39,690 nucleotides of DNA from an uncultured Collinsella sp. (GCA_938023085.1 CALHDP010000012.1:1-39690), one strand, 5' to 3'. Shown: positions 7,855 to 17,155, counted from the stretch's first letter. The notes: generated from the letters alone by a model not told the origin. Made by a program: numbers and translations.

Positions 7855-8101
7855 GGAAGCTGTGTCCCGGAATTCCGACTCAGACCGGGACGCAGCTTCC
7901 CTCAGGGCCATGTTTCGGAAAGAGCGCCCCGTTTTGAACGCCGATTCTGGGATACCGTTTCCGCAACGGGTCTCTCGCGGAAACTGCATCCCACTCTGAG
8001 CGCCCATTCCGGGACACAGTTTCCCAACGGCCCCCGTTTCGGAAACCACATCCCGTTCCGAGCCTTCAAAGCAGGACGCGGCTTCCCCGAGAGAGTATCG
8101 A
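7855..8101. repeat. Four-unit 62-bp tandem array of paired inverted 14-mers
   Basis: Eight copies of a 14-base arm sit at 7855, 7887, 7917, 7949, 7979, 8011, 8041 and 8073, alternating in orientation. Odd copies resemble GGAAACTGCATCCC and even copies resemble its complement, GGGACACAGTTTCC. The spacing alternates exactly 32 and 30 bases, giving a 62-base unit repeated four times (7855, 7917, 7979, 8041). Units 1, 3 and 4 pair well, so each could form a hairpin of about 14 bp with an 18-base loop. Unit 2 has a degenerate left arm. Weakly conserved bases (TCCGAGCGCC-like) recur in the loops. The array fills the space between the SDR terminator and the stop codon of the antiporter on the opposite strand. 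No protein-coding role is apparent. Confidence 0.85.
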
Positions 8102-9664
8102 CTACTTGCCGTCGTCGTCCTCGGCTTCTTCTCTTGCATAGAGCTCCAGCATGCGGCGGCGGTATTCGCGCACGGCGAGCTTGGCGCGCTCCAGGCGGCG
8201 ACGCTCGCGCGGAGTCAGCTCGGACGGGTCGACCTCGTCTCCATAGGTCTTATCGGCAAGAAGATGTGCCGCGTCCACAATACGGGCATCGATATGGCCG
8301 CTCGCCGCCTCGGCGGAAAGACGCTCGGCAATCGTATCGAGCGTAGGCAAGCCCTCGAATACGCGACCATGGCCATGCGAAGTCAGCAGCTCGTGCTCAC
8401 GTGCGAGCAGGCTCGCCAAATCGTGATGGGCGCGCAGGATGTCGAGCGCATCGGATGGATGCTCGGCAACTTCTGCCACGGCGGCGACCGGCGCGGCGTC
8501 GACCACGCGGTAGAAGAGCTGCGCGAGCAACGGCATCAAGAACACCGTGATGGCACCGGCGGCAACCATGACCGACGCAATATCTTGCGACAGCGCGCCC
8601 GCGTTGACGGCAACGCTTGTCACGGCAACGATGATCGGCAGGGCCGTGGTGCAGTACAGGGCCACGGTAATGCGACCATACGCCGACACATCGCGCGTCG
8701 CAGGACAAATGCTCATAGAGATGAGAATGGGAACGGCACGAATAATCAACAACGCCACGATAAAGCCCACGAGCAGACCCGGGCGCGACGCCACGGCCGT
8801 CAGATTGATCTTTGCGCCCGATACGGTAAAGAATACCGGAATCAAAAAGCCGTAGGCCAGGCCGTCGAGCTTGGTCTCGAGCGTATGGTTGCCCTCGGGG
8901 ATGATGTAGCGCAGGACAAAGCCGGCGGCAAAAGAACCCAACACGATGTCGAGATCAAAGACAGCCGAGAACGCCACGAGTGTGACCAGGATGAGCACCG
9001 TCAGGCGCACGAAGGTCTGCGACGTGGTATCGGCACGTTCCTCGACAAACGCAAAGAAGCGGCTGCCGACGCGCTTGGAGCGGCTCGGGACCACGGCCAG
9101 CAACACGCAGACCACCGCAAACAAGCCAAGGATCACAAGCGTTTGGATGCCGGTGCGGGCAGACAGCAGCACCGACATGGCAAGCACAGGGCCGAGCTCA
9201 CCCCAAGTGCCATACGCGAGAATCGAGTCGCCCACGCGCGTGCCGGTGAGCGAGCGCTCACGCATGATGGGCACGAGCGTACCGAGCGCCGTCGAAGTGA
9301 GGGCAAGCGTCACGGCGATACCGTCGAAATGACTGACCGAGAACCACGGGGTAAAGCGTACGGCAAGCCAGGCGATACCAAACGTGACGACCCACGTCGC
9401 CAAGCCGTAGCGCCCCTCGACGCCCGTGATGCTCTTGGGGTCGATCTCAAAGCCGGCAAGCAGGAACAAGAAGGCCAGGCCCAGCTCGGACACAAGCGAG
9501 ACCTCGGCATCTACATGGATGACGCCGAGCATATGGGGTCCCAGCACCGCGCCGAGCACGAGCAAAAAGACCGTCTCGGGAACGGGTTTTCCGGGAATCG
9601 CCGAGGCGATAAAAGGACTCGCAAAGGCCACGAGTGCGATGATGGCGAGCGAAACGAATGCCAT
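8102..9664 (-). CDS. CPA2-family cation/proton antiporter
   Basis: This is an integral-membrane monovalent cation:proton antiporter of the KefB/NhaS type (520 residues). About 390 N-terminal residues form some 11-13 hydrophobic helices. They include ETVFLLVLGAVLGPHMLGV, the family core LAFLFLLAGFEIDP and the discontinuous-helix region TSTALGTLVPIMRE. The remaining 125 residues are a charged cytoplasmic tail rich in Glu and Arg (ELTPRERRRLERAKLAVREYRRR), likely helical. No TrkA-N nucleotide-binding domain is present, which distinguishes it from full-length KefB/KefC. AAAGG seven bases before ATG 9662-9664 sets the start. The probable role is sodium or potassium and pH homeostasis; the ion is not determinable here. 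Confidence 0.85.
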   Translation of the reverse strand: MAFVSLAIIALVAFASPFIASAIPGKPVPETVFLLVLGAVLGPHMLGVIHVDAEVSLVSELGLAFLFLLAGFEIDPKSITGVEGRYGLATWVVTFGIAWLAVRFTPWFSVSHFDGIAVTLALTSTALGTLVPIMRERSLTGTRVGDSILAYGTWGELGPVLAMSVLLSARTGIQTLVILGLFAVVCVLLAVVPSRSKRVGSRFFAFVEERADTTSQTFVRLTVLILVTLVAFSAVFDLDIVLGSFAAGFVLRYIIPEGNHTLETKLDGLAYGFLIPVFFTVSGAKINLTAVASRPGLLVGFIVALLIIRAVPILISMSICPATRDVSAYGRITVALYCTTALPIIVAVTSVAVNAGALSQDIASVMVAAGAITVFLMPLLAQLFYRVVDAAPVAAVAEVAEHPSDALDILRAHHDLASLLAREHELLTSHGHGRVFEGLPTLDTIAERLSAEAASGHIDARIVDAAHLLADKTYGDEVDPSELTPRERRRLERAKLAVREYRRRMLELYAREEAEDDDGK

Positions 9665-9848
9665 GTGATGCCTTTCTCTTGTTTGCGCTTCACTGTAGCA
9701 CCCTCGCCGTCCTCAACGCGCCGCGAGCTGTCGTATCATAGTGAGGTTTACAAACATGTGGCTCAAGGCGACCGCGAGGCTTGTCCCGTAAACCGACCGC
9801 TGCCGCATACCGTACCGTACGCCCAACCGATCAGGAAGGCAGGAACCA
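9665..9848. other. Divergent spacer between antiporter and purL
   Basis: This spacer must contain both start regions. A TATCAT at 9734-9739 is a possible -10 for purL, with no clear -35. A leader of roughly 100 bases would follow. I could not recognise a purine riboswitch fold. Confidence 0.3.
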
Positions 9849-12800
9849 ATGGTCTCTCGTATCTACGTGGAGAAGAAACCCGGGTTCGACGTCGAGGCTC
9901 AGCAGCTCAAGGGCGAGCTGACCGAAATTCTCGGCATCAAGGGCATCGAGGCCCTGAGGATCATCAACCGCTACGACGTCGAGGGCATCGACGAGGAGCT
10001 TTTCCGCTCCTGCGTGCCGACCGTCTTTAGCGAGCCCCAGGTCGATGTGACCTACGACGAACTCCCCGCAAGCGATGGCGCCGTCTTTGCCGTCGAATTC
10101 CTGCCTGGCCAGTTTGACCAGCGCGCCGACTCCGCCAGCGAGTGCGTGCAGCTCATCAGCCAGGGCGAGCGCCCCGCCGTGCGCTCCGCCAAGGTCTATA
10201 TGATCTCGGGCGCTCTGGACGAGGCCGCCATCGATGCCATCAAGCACTACGTGGTGAACCCCGTCGAGGCGCGCATCGCCTCGCTCGACCTGCCCGAGAC
10301 GCTGTACATGGAGACTCCCGAGCCCCAGCCCGTCGAGGTGCTCGACGGCTTCCGCAAGCTCGACGAGGCCGGCCTTGCCGCCTTTATCGCCGATCGCGGC
10401 CTTGCCATGGACGAGGCAGACATCGCCTTCTGCCAGCAGTACTTCCGCGATGAGGACCGCGACCCCACCATCACCGAGATCCGCGTGATCGACACCTACT
10501 GGTCCGACCACTGCCGCCACACCACCTTCGGCACCGTCCTGGACGACGTGACGATCGACGACGCCGTGGTGCAGCAAGCCTTCGACCGCTACATGGAGAT
10601 GCGCCACGAACTCGGCCGCGACGCCAAGCCCGTCTGCCTCATGGACATGGGCACCATCGGCGCCAAGTACCTTAAGAAGACCGGCGTCATGACCGATGTC
10701 GACGAGTCCGAGGAGATCAACGCCTGCACCGTCAAGGTGAAGGTCGATGTCGACGGCGAGGACCAGGACTGGCTGTTCCTGTTTAAGAACGAGACCCACA
10801 ACCACCCGACCGAGATCGAGCCCTTCGGCGGTGCCGCCACCTGCGTGGGCGGCGCCATCCGCGACCCGCTCTCGGGCCGCAGCTACGTGTACCAGGCCAT
10901 GCGTGTCACCGGCGCCGGTGACCCCACCGTCCCGGTTTCCGAGACGCTCGAGGGCAAGCTGCCGCAGCGCAAGCTCGTGACCACTGCCGCCGCCGGCTAC
11001 TCCAGCTACGGCAACCAGATCGGCCTTGCCACCGGTCAGGTCAACGAACTCTATCACCCCGGTTACGTGGCCAAGCGCATGGAGGTTGGCGCCGTCGTGG
11101 GCGCTACCCCGGCAAACCACGTTCGTCGCGAGTGCCCCGCCCCCACCGACAAGATCATCCTGCTGGGCGGCCGCACCGGCCGCGATGGCATCGGTGGCGC
11201 CACCGGCTCCTCCAAGACCCAGAACACCGAGTCCATCGAGACCTCGGGTGCCGAGGTCCAGAAGGGCAACGCCCCTGTCGAGCGCAAGCTGCAGCGTCTG
11301 TTCCGCCGCGGCGACGCCTGCCGTCTGATCAAGCGCTGCAACGACTTTGGCGCCGGCGGCGTCTCGGTCGCCGTGGGCGAGCTTGCCGACGGCCTGTATG
11401 TCGACCTGGACACCGTGACCAAGAAGTACGACGGCCTGGACGGCACCGAGCTCGCTATCTCTGAGTCCCAGGAGCGCATGGCCTGCGCCGTCGCCGACGG
11501 TGACGTCGAGGAGTTCATGGGCTACGCCGCCGAGGAGAACCTGGAGGCGACCGTTATCGCCGAGGTTACCGCTGAGCCGCGCATGCGCATGGCCTGGAAC
11601 GGCGTCGCTATCGTCGACCTGTCCCGCGAGTTCCTCAACTCCAACGGCGCACCCAAGCACCAGGTCGCCCACGTGTGCGCCCGTAGCGTGTGGCAGCCCA
11701 GCTGGGCCGGCACCACGCTCGCCGAGCGCATGACCTCGCTCGTCACCGACCTCAACGTCGCTTCCAACAAGGGCCTTTCCGAGCGCTTCGACTCCACCAT
11801 CGGCGCCGCGACCGTGCTCATGCCCTTTGGCGGCAAGACGCAGCTCACCCCCAGCTCGGCCATGGTCGCCAAGTTCCCCGTGGGCGGCGAGACCACCACG
11901 GCGAGTGCCATGGCATGGGGCTTCAACCCCTATCTGATGGAGGCCGACCAGTTTGCGGGCGCCTACCTGTCCGTGGTCGAGTCCATCGCCAAGCTCGTGG
12001 CTGCCGGCTTTGAGCACAAGCGCGCCTATCTCTCCTTCCAGGAGTACTTCGAGCGTCTGCGCACCGAGGCCGAGCGCTGGGGCAAGCCCACGGCAGCCGT
12101 CCTGGGCGCCCTCATGGCCCAAGTCGACCTGGGTGCCGGCGCCATCGGCGGCAAGGACTCCATGAGCGGTTCGTTTGAGGACGAGACCGGCGAGCTCAAC
12201 GTTCCGCCGACCCTGATCAGCTTCGCCGTCGCCGTGGGCAAGGCCGCCCGCGCCGTCTCGCCCGAGTTCAAGGGCCTCACGCACCGCGTCGTCCGCATCG
12301 CCCCCGCCACCTATGGCGAGGACTACCGTCCCGACGCCCAGCAGTTGCTCGCCGCGTTTGACGCCGTCGAGGCGCTCACTGCTACCGGCAACGCCCTGGC
12401 CATATCCACGCCCGGCTACGGCTGCGGCGCCGAGAGCCTCTTTAAGATGTGCGTCGGTAACCAGATCGGTATCGAGCTTGCCGAGGATGTAGACGTGGAG
12501 AGCCTCTTCACCCCGCTCTACGGCAGTTTTATCGTCGAGCTCGCCGAGGACGCCGAGCTGCCCGAGGTCGCCGACGGCGTTGTCGTCGAGCCCCTGGGCA
12601 CCACCGTCGAGGGCTATGTCATCGACACCGGCTCCGAGGTCATCGAGCTCGCCGAGCTCCAGGAGGCCTGGGAGAGCGGCATCGAGGGCGTCTTCGCCTA
12701 CCGCAGCGCCGGCGAGACCCCCGAGGTCGAGACCATCGACTTCCGCGCCAAGGATATCCACGTGTACGGCGGCGCCAAGATCGCCCGCCCGCGCGTGATC

Positions 12801-13595
12801 ATCCCCGTGTTCCCCGGCAACAACTGCGAGTACGACAGCGCCCGCGCCTTCCGTGCCGCCGGTGCCGAGGCCGACACCTTCGTGATCAACAACCTCACGC
12901 CCGAGGCCGTCGCCGAGAGCACCCACGAGCTTGCCCGCCGCATCCGTGCAAGCCAGATCGTTATGATCCCCGGCGGCTTCTCGGGCGGCGACGAGCCCGA
13001 CGGCTCTGCCAAGTTCATCACGGCGTTCTTCCGCGCTCCCGAGGTCACCGAGGCAGTCCGCGACCTGCTCAAGGCCCGCGATGGCCTGATGCTGGGCATC
13101 TGCAACGGCTTCCAGGCCCTGATCAAGCTCGGCCTGGTGCCCTACGGCGACATCGTCGACGCCACGCCCGATGCGCCCACGTTGACGTTCAACACCATCG
13201 GTCGCCACCAGAGCCGTCTGGTGCGCACCCGCATCTCGTCCAACTTGTCCCCGTGGCTGTCGCAGTGCAGCCTGGACGACCCCTATACCGTCGCCATCAG
13301 CCACGGCGAGGGCCGCTTTGTCGCCAATGACGAAGTGCTCGCCCAGCTGATCGCCAACGGCCAGGTCGCCACGCAGTACGTGGGCGAGAACGGCAAACCC
13401 AGCATGGACCTTTCCGTCAACCCCAACGGCTCCGCACTCGCCATCGAGGGCATCACGAGCCCCGACGGCCGTGTCCTGGGCAAGATGGGCCATGCCGAGC
13501 GTCGCGGCGACAACCTGTACTGCAACGTGCCCGAGCATGTCCCCGGCGACAAATTCATGCCGATCTTTGAGAGCGGCGTAGCCTACTTCGCTTAA
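9849..13595 (+). CDS. purL: Phosphoribosylformylglycinamidine synthase, single-chain
   Basis: This is the fourth step of purine synthesis: FGAR plus glutamine plus ATP gives FGAM. One 1248-residue chain carries all parts. There is an N-terminal domain, then the linker with YWSDHCRHTTF at about 217-227. The first AIRS-type ATPase half follows, with NETHNHPTEIEPFGG at about 314-328. The second half has GGKDSMSGSF near 770. A class I glutamine amidotransferase is at the C-terminus, with nucleophile Cys1085 (GICNGFQ) and His1152/Glu1154 (SHGEGRF). Length and motif spelling fit the clostridial/streptococcal single-chain type rather than the three-part PurSQL common in other actinobacteria. The start follows AGGAAGGCAGGAACCA. 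No other pur gene is adjacent. Confidence 0.96.
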   Translation: MVSRIYVEKKPGFDVEAQQLKGELTEILGIKGIEALRIINRYDVEGIDEELFRSCVPTVFSEPQVDVTYDELPASDGAVFAVEFLPGQFDQRADSASECVQLISQGERPAVRSAKVYMISGALDEAAIDAIKHYVVNPVEARIASLDLPETLYMETPEPQPVEVLDGFRKLDEAGLAAFIADRGLAMDEADIAFCQQYFRDEDRDPTITEIRVIDTYWSDHCRHTTFGTVLDDVTIDDAVVQQAFDRYMEMRHELGRDAKPVCLMDMGTIGAKYLKKTGVMTDVDESEEINACTVKVKVDVDGEDQDWLFLFKNETHNHPTEIEPFGGAATCVGGAIRDPLSGRSYVYQAMRVTGAGDPTVPVSETLEGKLPQRKLVTTAAAGYSSYGNQIGLATGQVNELYHPGYVAKRMEVGAVVGATPANHVRRECPAPTDKIILLGGRTGRDGIGGATGSSKTQNTESIETSGAEVQKGNAPVERKLQRLFRRGDACRLIKRCNDFGAGGVSVAVGELADGLYVDLDTVTKKYDGLDGTELAISESQERMACAVADGDVEEFMGYAAEENLEATVIAEVTAEPRMRMAWNGVAIVDLSREFLNSNGAPKHQVAHVCARSVWQPSWAGTTLAERMTSLVTDLNVASNKGLSERFDSTIGAATVLMPFGGKTQLTPSSAMVAKFPVGGETTTASAMAWGFNPYLMEADQFAGAYLSVVESIAKLVAAGFEHKRAYLSFQEYFERLRTEAERWGKPTAAVLGALMAQVDLGAGAIGGKDSMSGSFEDETGELNVPPTLISFAVAVGKAARAVSPEFKGLTHRVVRIAPATYGEDYRPDAQQLLAAFDAVEALTATGNALAISTPGYGCGAESLFKMCVGNQIGIELAEDVDVESLFTPLYGSFIVELAEDAELPEVADGVVVEPLGTTVEGYVIDTGSEVIELAELQEAWESGIEGVFAYRSAGETPEVETIDFRAKDIHVYGGAKIARPRVIIPVFPGNNCEYDSARAFRAAGAEADTFVINNLTPEAVAESTHELARRIRASQIVMIPGGFSGGDEPDGSAKFITAFFRAPEVTEAVRDLLKARDGLMLGICNGFQALIKLGLVPYGDIVDATPDAPTLTFNTIGRHQSRLVRTRISSNLSPWLSQCSLDDPYTVAISHGEGRFVANDEVLAQLIANGQVATQYVGENGKPSMDLSVNPNGSALAIEGITSPDGRVLGKMGHAERRGDNLYCNVPEHVPGDKFMPIFESGVAYFA

Positions 13596-13632
13596 TACGT
13601 TCCCATCGGGTACAATCCCCTCGGGTAACAAC

Positions 13633-13668
13633 ACCCGCCACCGGCACGCCCGGTGGCGGGTTCTTTTT
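13633..13668 (+). terminator. Terminator after purL
   Basis: A perfect 12-bp GC-rich stem (13633-13644 / 13650-13661, 5-base loop) is followed by TTCTTTTTTG. It lies 38 bases after purL and 29 bases before the next start codon, so any read-through would supply the DMT gene. Confidence 0.92.
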
Positions 13669-13696
13669 TGCTTCGCGCGTATAGGAGAAGAACATC

Positions 13697-14632
13697 ATGG
13701 AAAGCCGCAAGCCGTATCTCGCCACCCTGCCCGGACTCATCCTGGGCTGCCTCGTTTGCTGCGCGCTCTGGGGGTCGGCTTTCCCCTGCATCAAAATCGG
13801 CTACGGCCTCTTTGGCATCCCGGCGCACGACAGCGCCTCGCAGCTGCTCTTCGCCGGTCTGCGCTTCACCCTTGCCGGCATGCTGGTCATTGTTGGCATG
13901 AGCGTGGCCCAGCGCCGTCCGCTCGTTCCGCAAGCGCGTGATATCAAGCCCATATGTATCCTGTCGCTCTTCCAGACTATCGGGCAGTACTTCTTTTTCT
14001 ACCTGGGACTCTCGCGCGCCAGTGCCATGTCGAGTTCCATCATCGAGGCCAGCGCCAACTTCCTAGCCATCCTCTTTGCCGCTCTGGCGTTTCGCACCGA
14101 GAAGCTCAATACGGCCAAGGTGCTCGGCTGCGTACTGGGCTTTGCCGGCGTCGCGCTCGTCAACCTTTCGGGCGCGGACGGCACCTTTGGCTTTACGCTC
14201 GACGGCGAGGGTTTTATCCTGGCCTCCACCGTCGCGGGTGCCCTTTCGACCTGCCTGATCGGCATCTTCTCGCGCGAGCACGACGGCGTCTTGCTTGCCG
14301 GGTGGCAGTTCTTGGTCGGCGGCCTGGCCCTCACCGCCATCGGCTTTTTGATGGGTGGCGCGCTCTCCCCCACGGCGATTGCCCCCGCCATCACGCTCAT
14401 CATCTACATGGCGCTTATCTCCGCGGTCGCCTACTCGCTGTGGTCGCGCCTGCTTGCCGTCAACCCCGTCAGCCGCGTCTCGGTCTTTGGGTTTATGAAC
14501 CCCGTCTTTGGTGTGCTGCTGAGCGCGCTACTGCTCGGCGAGGGTGCTGGCACGAGCCCCGTTACCGTCATCGTTGCCCTGCTATTGGTCTGCGGCGGCA
14601 TCATCATCGTCAACAAACCCAAAAAAGCCTAG
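13697..14632 (+). CDS. DMT-superfamily (EamA) transporter
   Basis: This is a membrane permease of 311 residues with about ten hydrophobic helices arranged as two EamA repeats. The first has LCCALWGSAFPCIKIGYG and later SSSIIEASANFLAILFAAL. The second has GFILASTVAGALSTC and ends FMNPVFGVLLSALLLGE followed by a VNKP tail. The family exports amino acids or other small metabolites, and the substrate cannot be read from sequence. ATAGGAGAAG upstream sets the start. It begins only 29 bases past the purL terminator, so it may depend on read-through or on a promoter inside that short gap. Confidence 0.88.
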   Translation: MESRKPYLATLPGLILGCLVCCALWGSAFPCIKIGYGLFGIPAHDSASQLLFAGLRFTLAGMLVIVGMSVAQRRPLVPQARDIKPICILSLFQTIGQYFFFYLGLSRASAMSSSIIEASANFLAILFAALAFRTEKLNTAKVLGCVLGFAGVALVNLSGADGTFGFTLDGEGFILASTVAGALSTCLIGIFSREHDGVLLAGWQFLVGGLALTAIGFLMGGALSPTAIAPAITLIIYMALISAVAYSLWSRLLAVNPVSRVSVFGFMNPVFGVLLSALLLGEGAGTSPVTVIVALLLVCGGIIIVNKPKKA

Positions 14633-14707
14633 CGAGCTACCCTTATTTAGCAGAGAGGATTCACATACTTTAGCTTAATGGAGTACATCAGTGAGCTGAG
14701 GGCCGCC

Positions 14708-14733
14708 ACGCACGCAAGCGTGCACCCCTTTTC
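14708..14733 (+). terminator. Weak terminator between convergent genes
   Basis: A small hairpin (GCACG / CGTGC at 14710-14723) is followed by CCCCTTTTCC, just before the stop of the convergent diguanylate cyclase gene. The short stem makes this a weak call. Confidence 0.4.
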
Positions 14734-15876
14734 CTAGCGTATCTGGACGCCGGCTTTCTTTTTCTCGGCCTTGACGCGGTAGAGCTCCGCATCGGCAGCG
14801 CGAAGTAAGTCTTGCCAGGTATCAACACTATCGCCGACCCGCGCGTAACCGATGGACATCCGCAATGCATACGGCACCTCGGCACGAGCGAGCTCGTCGT
14901 TAATCGCCGAACACAGGTCTATGATGTCCTGTTCCGCCGCAGCCTTCTGGAGCACCACGAACTCATCGCCGCCATAACGTGCGATAAAACCACCAGACGC
15001 CGAGCAGACCTCTTTGAGCGTAGCAGATATGACCTGGAGAGCATGGTCGCCCTCCACATGTCCATAGCGATCGTTAATCAGCTTAAAGCCGTCGGCGTCC
15101 ATCATAAGCAGATACACATCATCGGCCTGATCAGCACCCGAGAACAGCGACAGCATATAGGTCTCAAAACGGTTGCGATTGTTAAGGCCAGTCAACGGGT
15201 CGGTCGAGATCAGCTGCTCCTGACAGATGATATAGAGCAGCAACATGCTAATCATTATGCCGACACAAAGGCCAGGCACCGAGTATACGATCTGAAAGGT
15301 ACCGCCCACCAGAGCGGGAACCGCAAAAAAGGCGAGGGTGCGATAAATGGCCTTCTTTTGCAGGCTTTCGACTTTTCGAGCCTGAATAAAGGCATGCAAG
15401 GACGTATATATGACGTAGCAGTAGCTAACGATAGGCTGAATCATATAAAGCGCTCCGCGACGATATACGCCCCGCGCATCGATATAGAACATAGCGTGCG
15501 TCCAGTAGCTGGTAAATGCCAGAACGACCACCAATGCGGTTGGCAACGTTAAAAGTACCACCCTATAGGGCGTGGTCAGGAGCCGTGAGCCCTGCATCGT
15601 CTCGGAATAGAAAAACCAAATGAGGCACGCGATGGCGAACAGCGAAAACGAAACCGCGTTGGAAATCCAGTTGGCCGTGATGCCTACAGGAGTGCTCACG
15701 CCGTCCGAGAGCGTCCAGATCATATCGAAGAAAATGTAGGCAGCAGACGTGTAGCCCAGCATGCTAAACAAAAGCTGCTGGGTGCTCGAGAACAGGGAGC
15801 GACGGCTTCGTACGGCAAGTCCGATAAGAATAATCATGCACAGCAGGAATATCTCGATCTTGAGTGCCTTTACCAC
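14734..15876 (-). CDS. Membrane diguanylate cyclase (GGDEF domain)
   Basis: The enzyme makes the second messenger cyclic di-GMP from two GTP. The 380 residues start with about seven hydrophobic helices (residues 5-215), which likely sense a membrane or external signal. A GGDEF domain begins at STDPLTGLNNRNRFE. The active-site loop is an intact RYGGDEF, and DADGFKLINDRYGH supplies the metal site. The inhibitory RxxD motif expected five residues before GGDEF is absent (ASGG there), so product inhibition is unlikely. GTG at 15874-15876 is chosen because AAGGGAGGG lies six bases upstream. A TTG at 15894 would overlap that site. It stands alone. Confidence 0.9.
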   Translation of the reverse strand: MVKALKIEIFLLCMIILIGLAVRSRRSLFSSTQQLLFSMLGYTSAAYIFFDMIWTLSDGVSTPVGITANWISNAVSFSLFAIACLIWFFYSETMQGSRLLTTPYRVVLLTLPTALVVVLAFTSYWTHAMFYIDARGVYRRGALYMIQPIVSYCYVIYTSLHAFIQARKVESLQKKAIYRTLAFFAVPALVGGTFQIVYSVPGLCVGIMISMLLLYIICQEQLISTDPLTGLNNRNRFETYMLSLFSGADQADDVYLLMMDADGFKLINDRYGHVEGDHALQVISATLKEVCSASGGFIARYGGDEFVVLQKAAAEQDIIDLCSAINDELARAEVPYALRMSIGYARVGDSVDTWQDLLRAADAELYRVKAEKKKAGVQIR

Positions 15877-15938
15877 TAGACGCCCTCCCTTCAATATCCA
15901 AGTGGCCAGAATCGCCCAATTCGAATCTGGGCAACAAA

Positions 15939-15966
15939 CACCCCCTACTCCGCAGGAGTAAGGGGA
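15939..15966 (-). other. Hairpin at the 5' end of the diguanylate cyclase transcript
   Basis: CCC-TACTCC pairs with GGAGTA-A-GGG (about 15942-15964, 3-base loop, one bulge). It falls where a transcript from the promoter at 15967-15997 would begin. A stable 5' hairpin can protect an mRNA or occlude translation. The role is inferred. Confidence 0.45.
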
Positions 15967-15997
15967 ATAATAGCAGAGCGACCGAACGTCACTGCAA
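15967..15997 (-). promoter_or_regulatory. Candidate promoter of the diguanylate cyclase gene
   Basis: On the minus strand, TTGCAG (15992-15997) lies 19 bases from TATTAT (15967-15972). TATTAT is preceded by TGC, an extended -10. It is about 90 bases upstream of the GTG start. Confidence 0.5.
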
Positions 15998-16064
15998 GAC
16001 AGCTCTCGTTCGGGCGCTCAAACGGCGCGAGTTGCACGCCGGAATCATTGATGGGTATCGATTG

Positions 16065-17087
16065 CTACTCGCCATCGATGTCGGTCGCGACAGCCTCTTC
16101 GATGGCCTCGACACCGGCAGGCGACAGGTCTTCCTTGCTCTGGCAGAACTTCTTATCGACCCAGCCGGTCAGAATCGGGGCCATGATTGCCGTGATGATG
16201 ACGGCAGTGGCGATCTGCGCATACGCGGTGGGCGCAAGCTCGGCATAGCGCGGAGCGACCTCGGCGAGGGCGACCGGCGTGGTCATGGCCGTGCCGGCAA
16301 TGGTGGAACATGCCACAGCCGCCTTACCATTGCCGCCACACAGGCGCTCGAAGGCAAAGGTAATGGGACCGACGATAAAGAGTGTGATGAGGCCCAGCAG
16401 GATGCCCGAAATGCCACCGGCGATGAAGCTCGAAAGGCTCATGGACGCACCGAGCTGAAAACCAATTACAGCGATCGCGGGATTGGCGCCGGGAACCAGC
16501 AGGTTCTTGATAAACGGGAACAAGTTGCCCAGGACCATGCCGATAACAAGCGGCAGGATGGATCCGATGATGGTGCCGACGGGGATGTTGGCGAGACCCG
16601 AAACACCAAGGATGATCATCGTGACGGCGGGGCCGGCCGTAAAGAACAGGATACCGACAGCGCCCTGCTCGGACTCATCGCCGAACTCGCCCATGATGCC
16701 CGTATAGAGCGCCATGTTGCAAAACGTAATGCCGCCGATGATGGAAACCGAGCTCAGGCCTAAAAAGTTATCGTTAAAGAAGTACGCGACGCCCAGACCC
16801 AGCGCGGCTGCCACTACAAGCTTAGGAATCAGCACGACGATGCCGGTCTTGATGGCGCCCGGCGTGGACTTAAAGCTGATGCCGGCGCCCACGAACAGCA
16901 AGATCGCGGCAACGATGGTGTTGGAGCCGCCGCGGCAGGCAGCCGTAAAGAAGCCGCCGACCTCAAAGACCTGCGGGCAGAAGGTATTGAGCAAAAGGCC
17001 GACGATCATCGGATAGATCATGATGTCGCCCGGGATGCGCGGTACCTTGAATTTCTTTTGCTCGCTGGCGGTCGCTTCCTGTGCCAT
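16065..17087 (-). CDS. kdgT: 2-keto-3-deoxygluconate permease (KdgT family)
   Basis: This inner-membrane proton symporter takes up 2-keto-3-deoxygluconate from uronic-acid breakdown (340 residues). Family features include KVPRIPGDIMIYPMIVGLLLNTFCP at the N-terminus, RGGSNTIVAAILLFVGAGI, CNMALYTGIMGEFGDESEQGA and the late CSTIAGTAMTTPVALAEVAP. The start at ATG 17085-17087 has GGGGG four bases upstream. Ten further in-frame codons exist upstream but lack a ribosome-binding site. No kdgK, kdgA or uronate genes lie nearby, so it is an orphan transporter in this window. The upstream palindrome TGGTACCA at 17156-17163 could be an operator. Confidence 0.9.
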   Translation of the reverse strand: MAQEATASEQKKFKVPRIPGDIMIYPMIVGLLLNTFCPQVFEVGGFFTAACRGGSNTIVAAILLFVGAGISFKSTPGAIKTGIVVLIPKLVVAAALGLGVAYFFNDNFLGLSSVSIIGGITFCNMALYTGIMGEFGDESEQGAVGILFFTAGPAVTMIILGVSGLANIPVGTIIGSILPLVIGMVLGNLFPFIKNLLVPGANPAIAVIGFQLGASMSLSSFIAGGISGILLGLITLFIVGPITFAFERLCGGNGKAAVACSTIAGTAMTTPVALAEVAPRYAELAPTAYAQIATAVIITAIMAPILTGWVDKKFCQSKEDLSPAGVEAIEEAVATDIDGE

Positions 17088-17155
17088 GAAACCCCCATTT
17101 CCGCTGACGCAGAACAAAAGCCCACGTCACGCTTTGCTACAGTAAAGTTTGACCA

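Noticed and set aside
7855..8101. CRISPR array
   Set aside because: Arms alternate in orientation, are only 14 bases and diverge between copies; no identical direct repeats with unique spacers and no cas genes.
7819..8139. A 106-codon minus-strand frame over the 62-bp array
   Set aside because: It consists of translated repeats and overlaps the antiporter end. The period of 62 is not a multiple of three, so the repeats cannot encode repeated peptide units.
8264..10030. A 588-codon plus-strand frame across the antiporter and into purL
   Set aside because: Antisense composition over the antiporter; it then runs out of frame into purL. No start signal or family motif.
9831..13634. A 1267-codon open frame on the minus strand opposite purL
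   Set aside because: It is the mirror of purL. High GC at third codon positions removes stops from one antisense frame. The translation is Gly/Ala/Asp/His-rich low complexity with no family motif.
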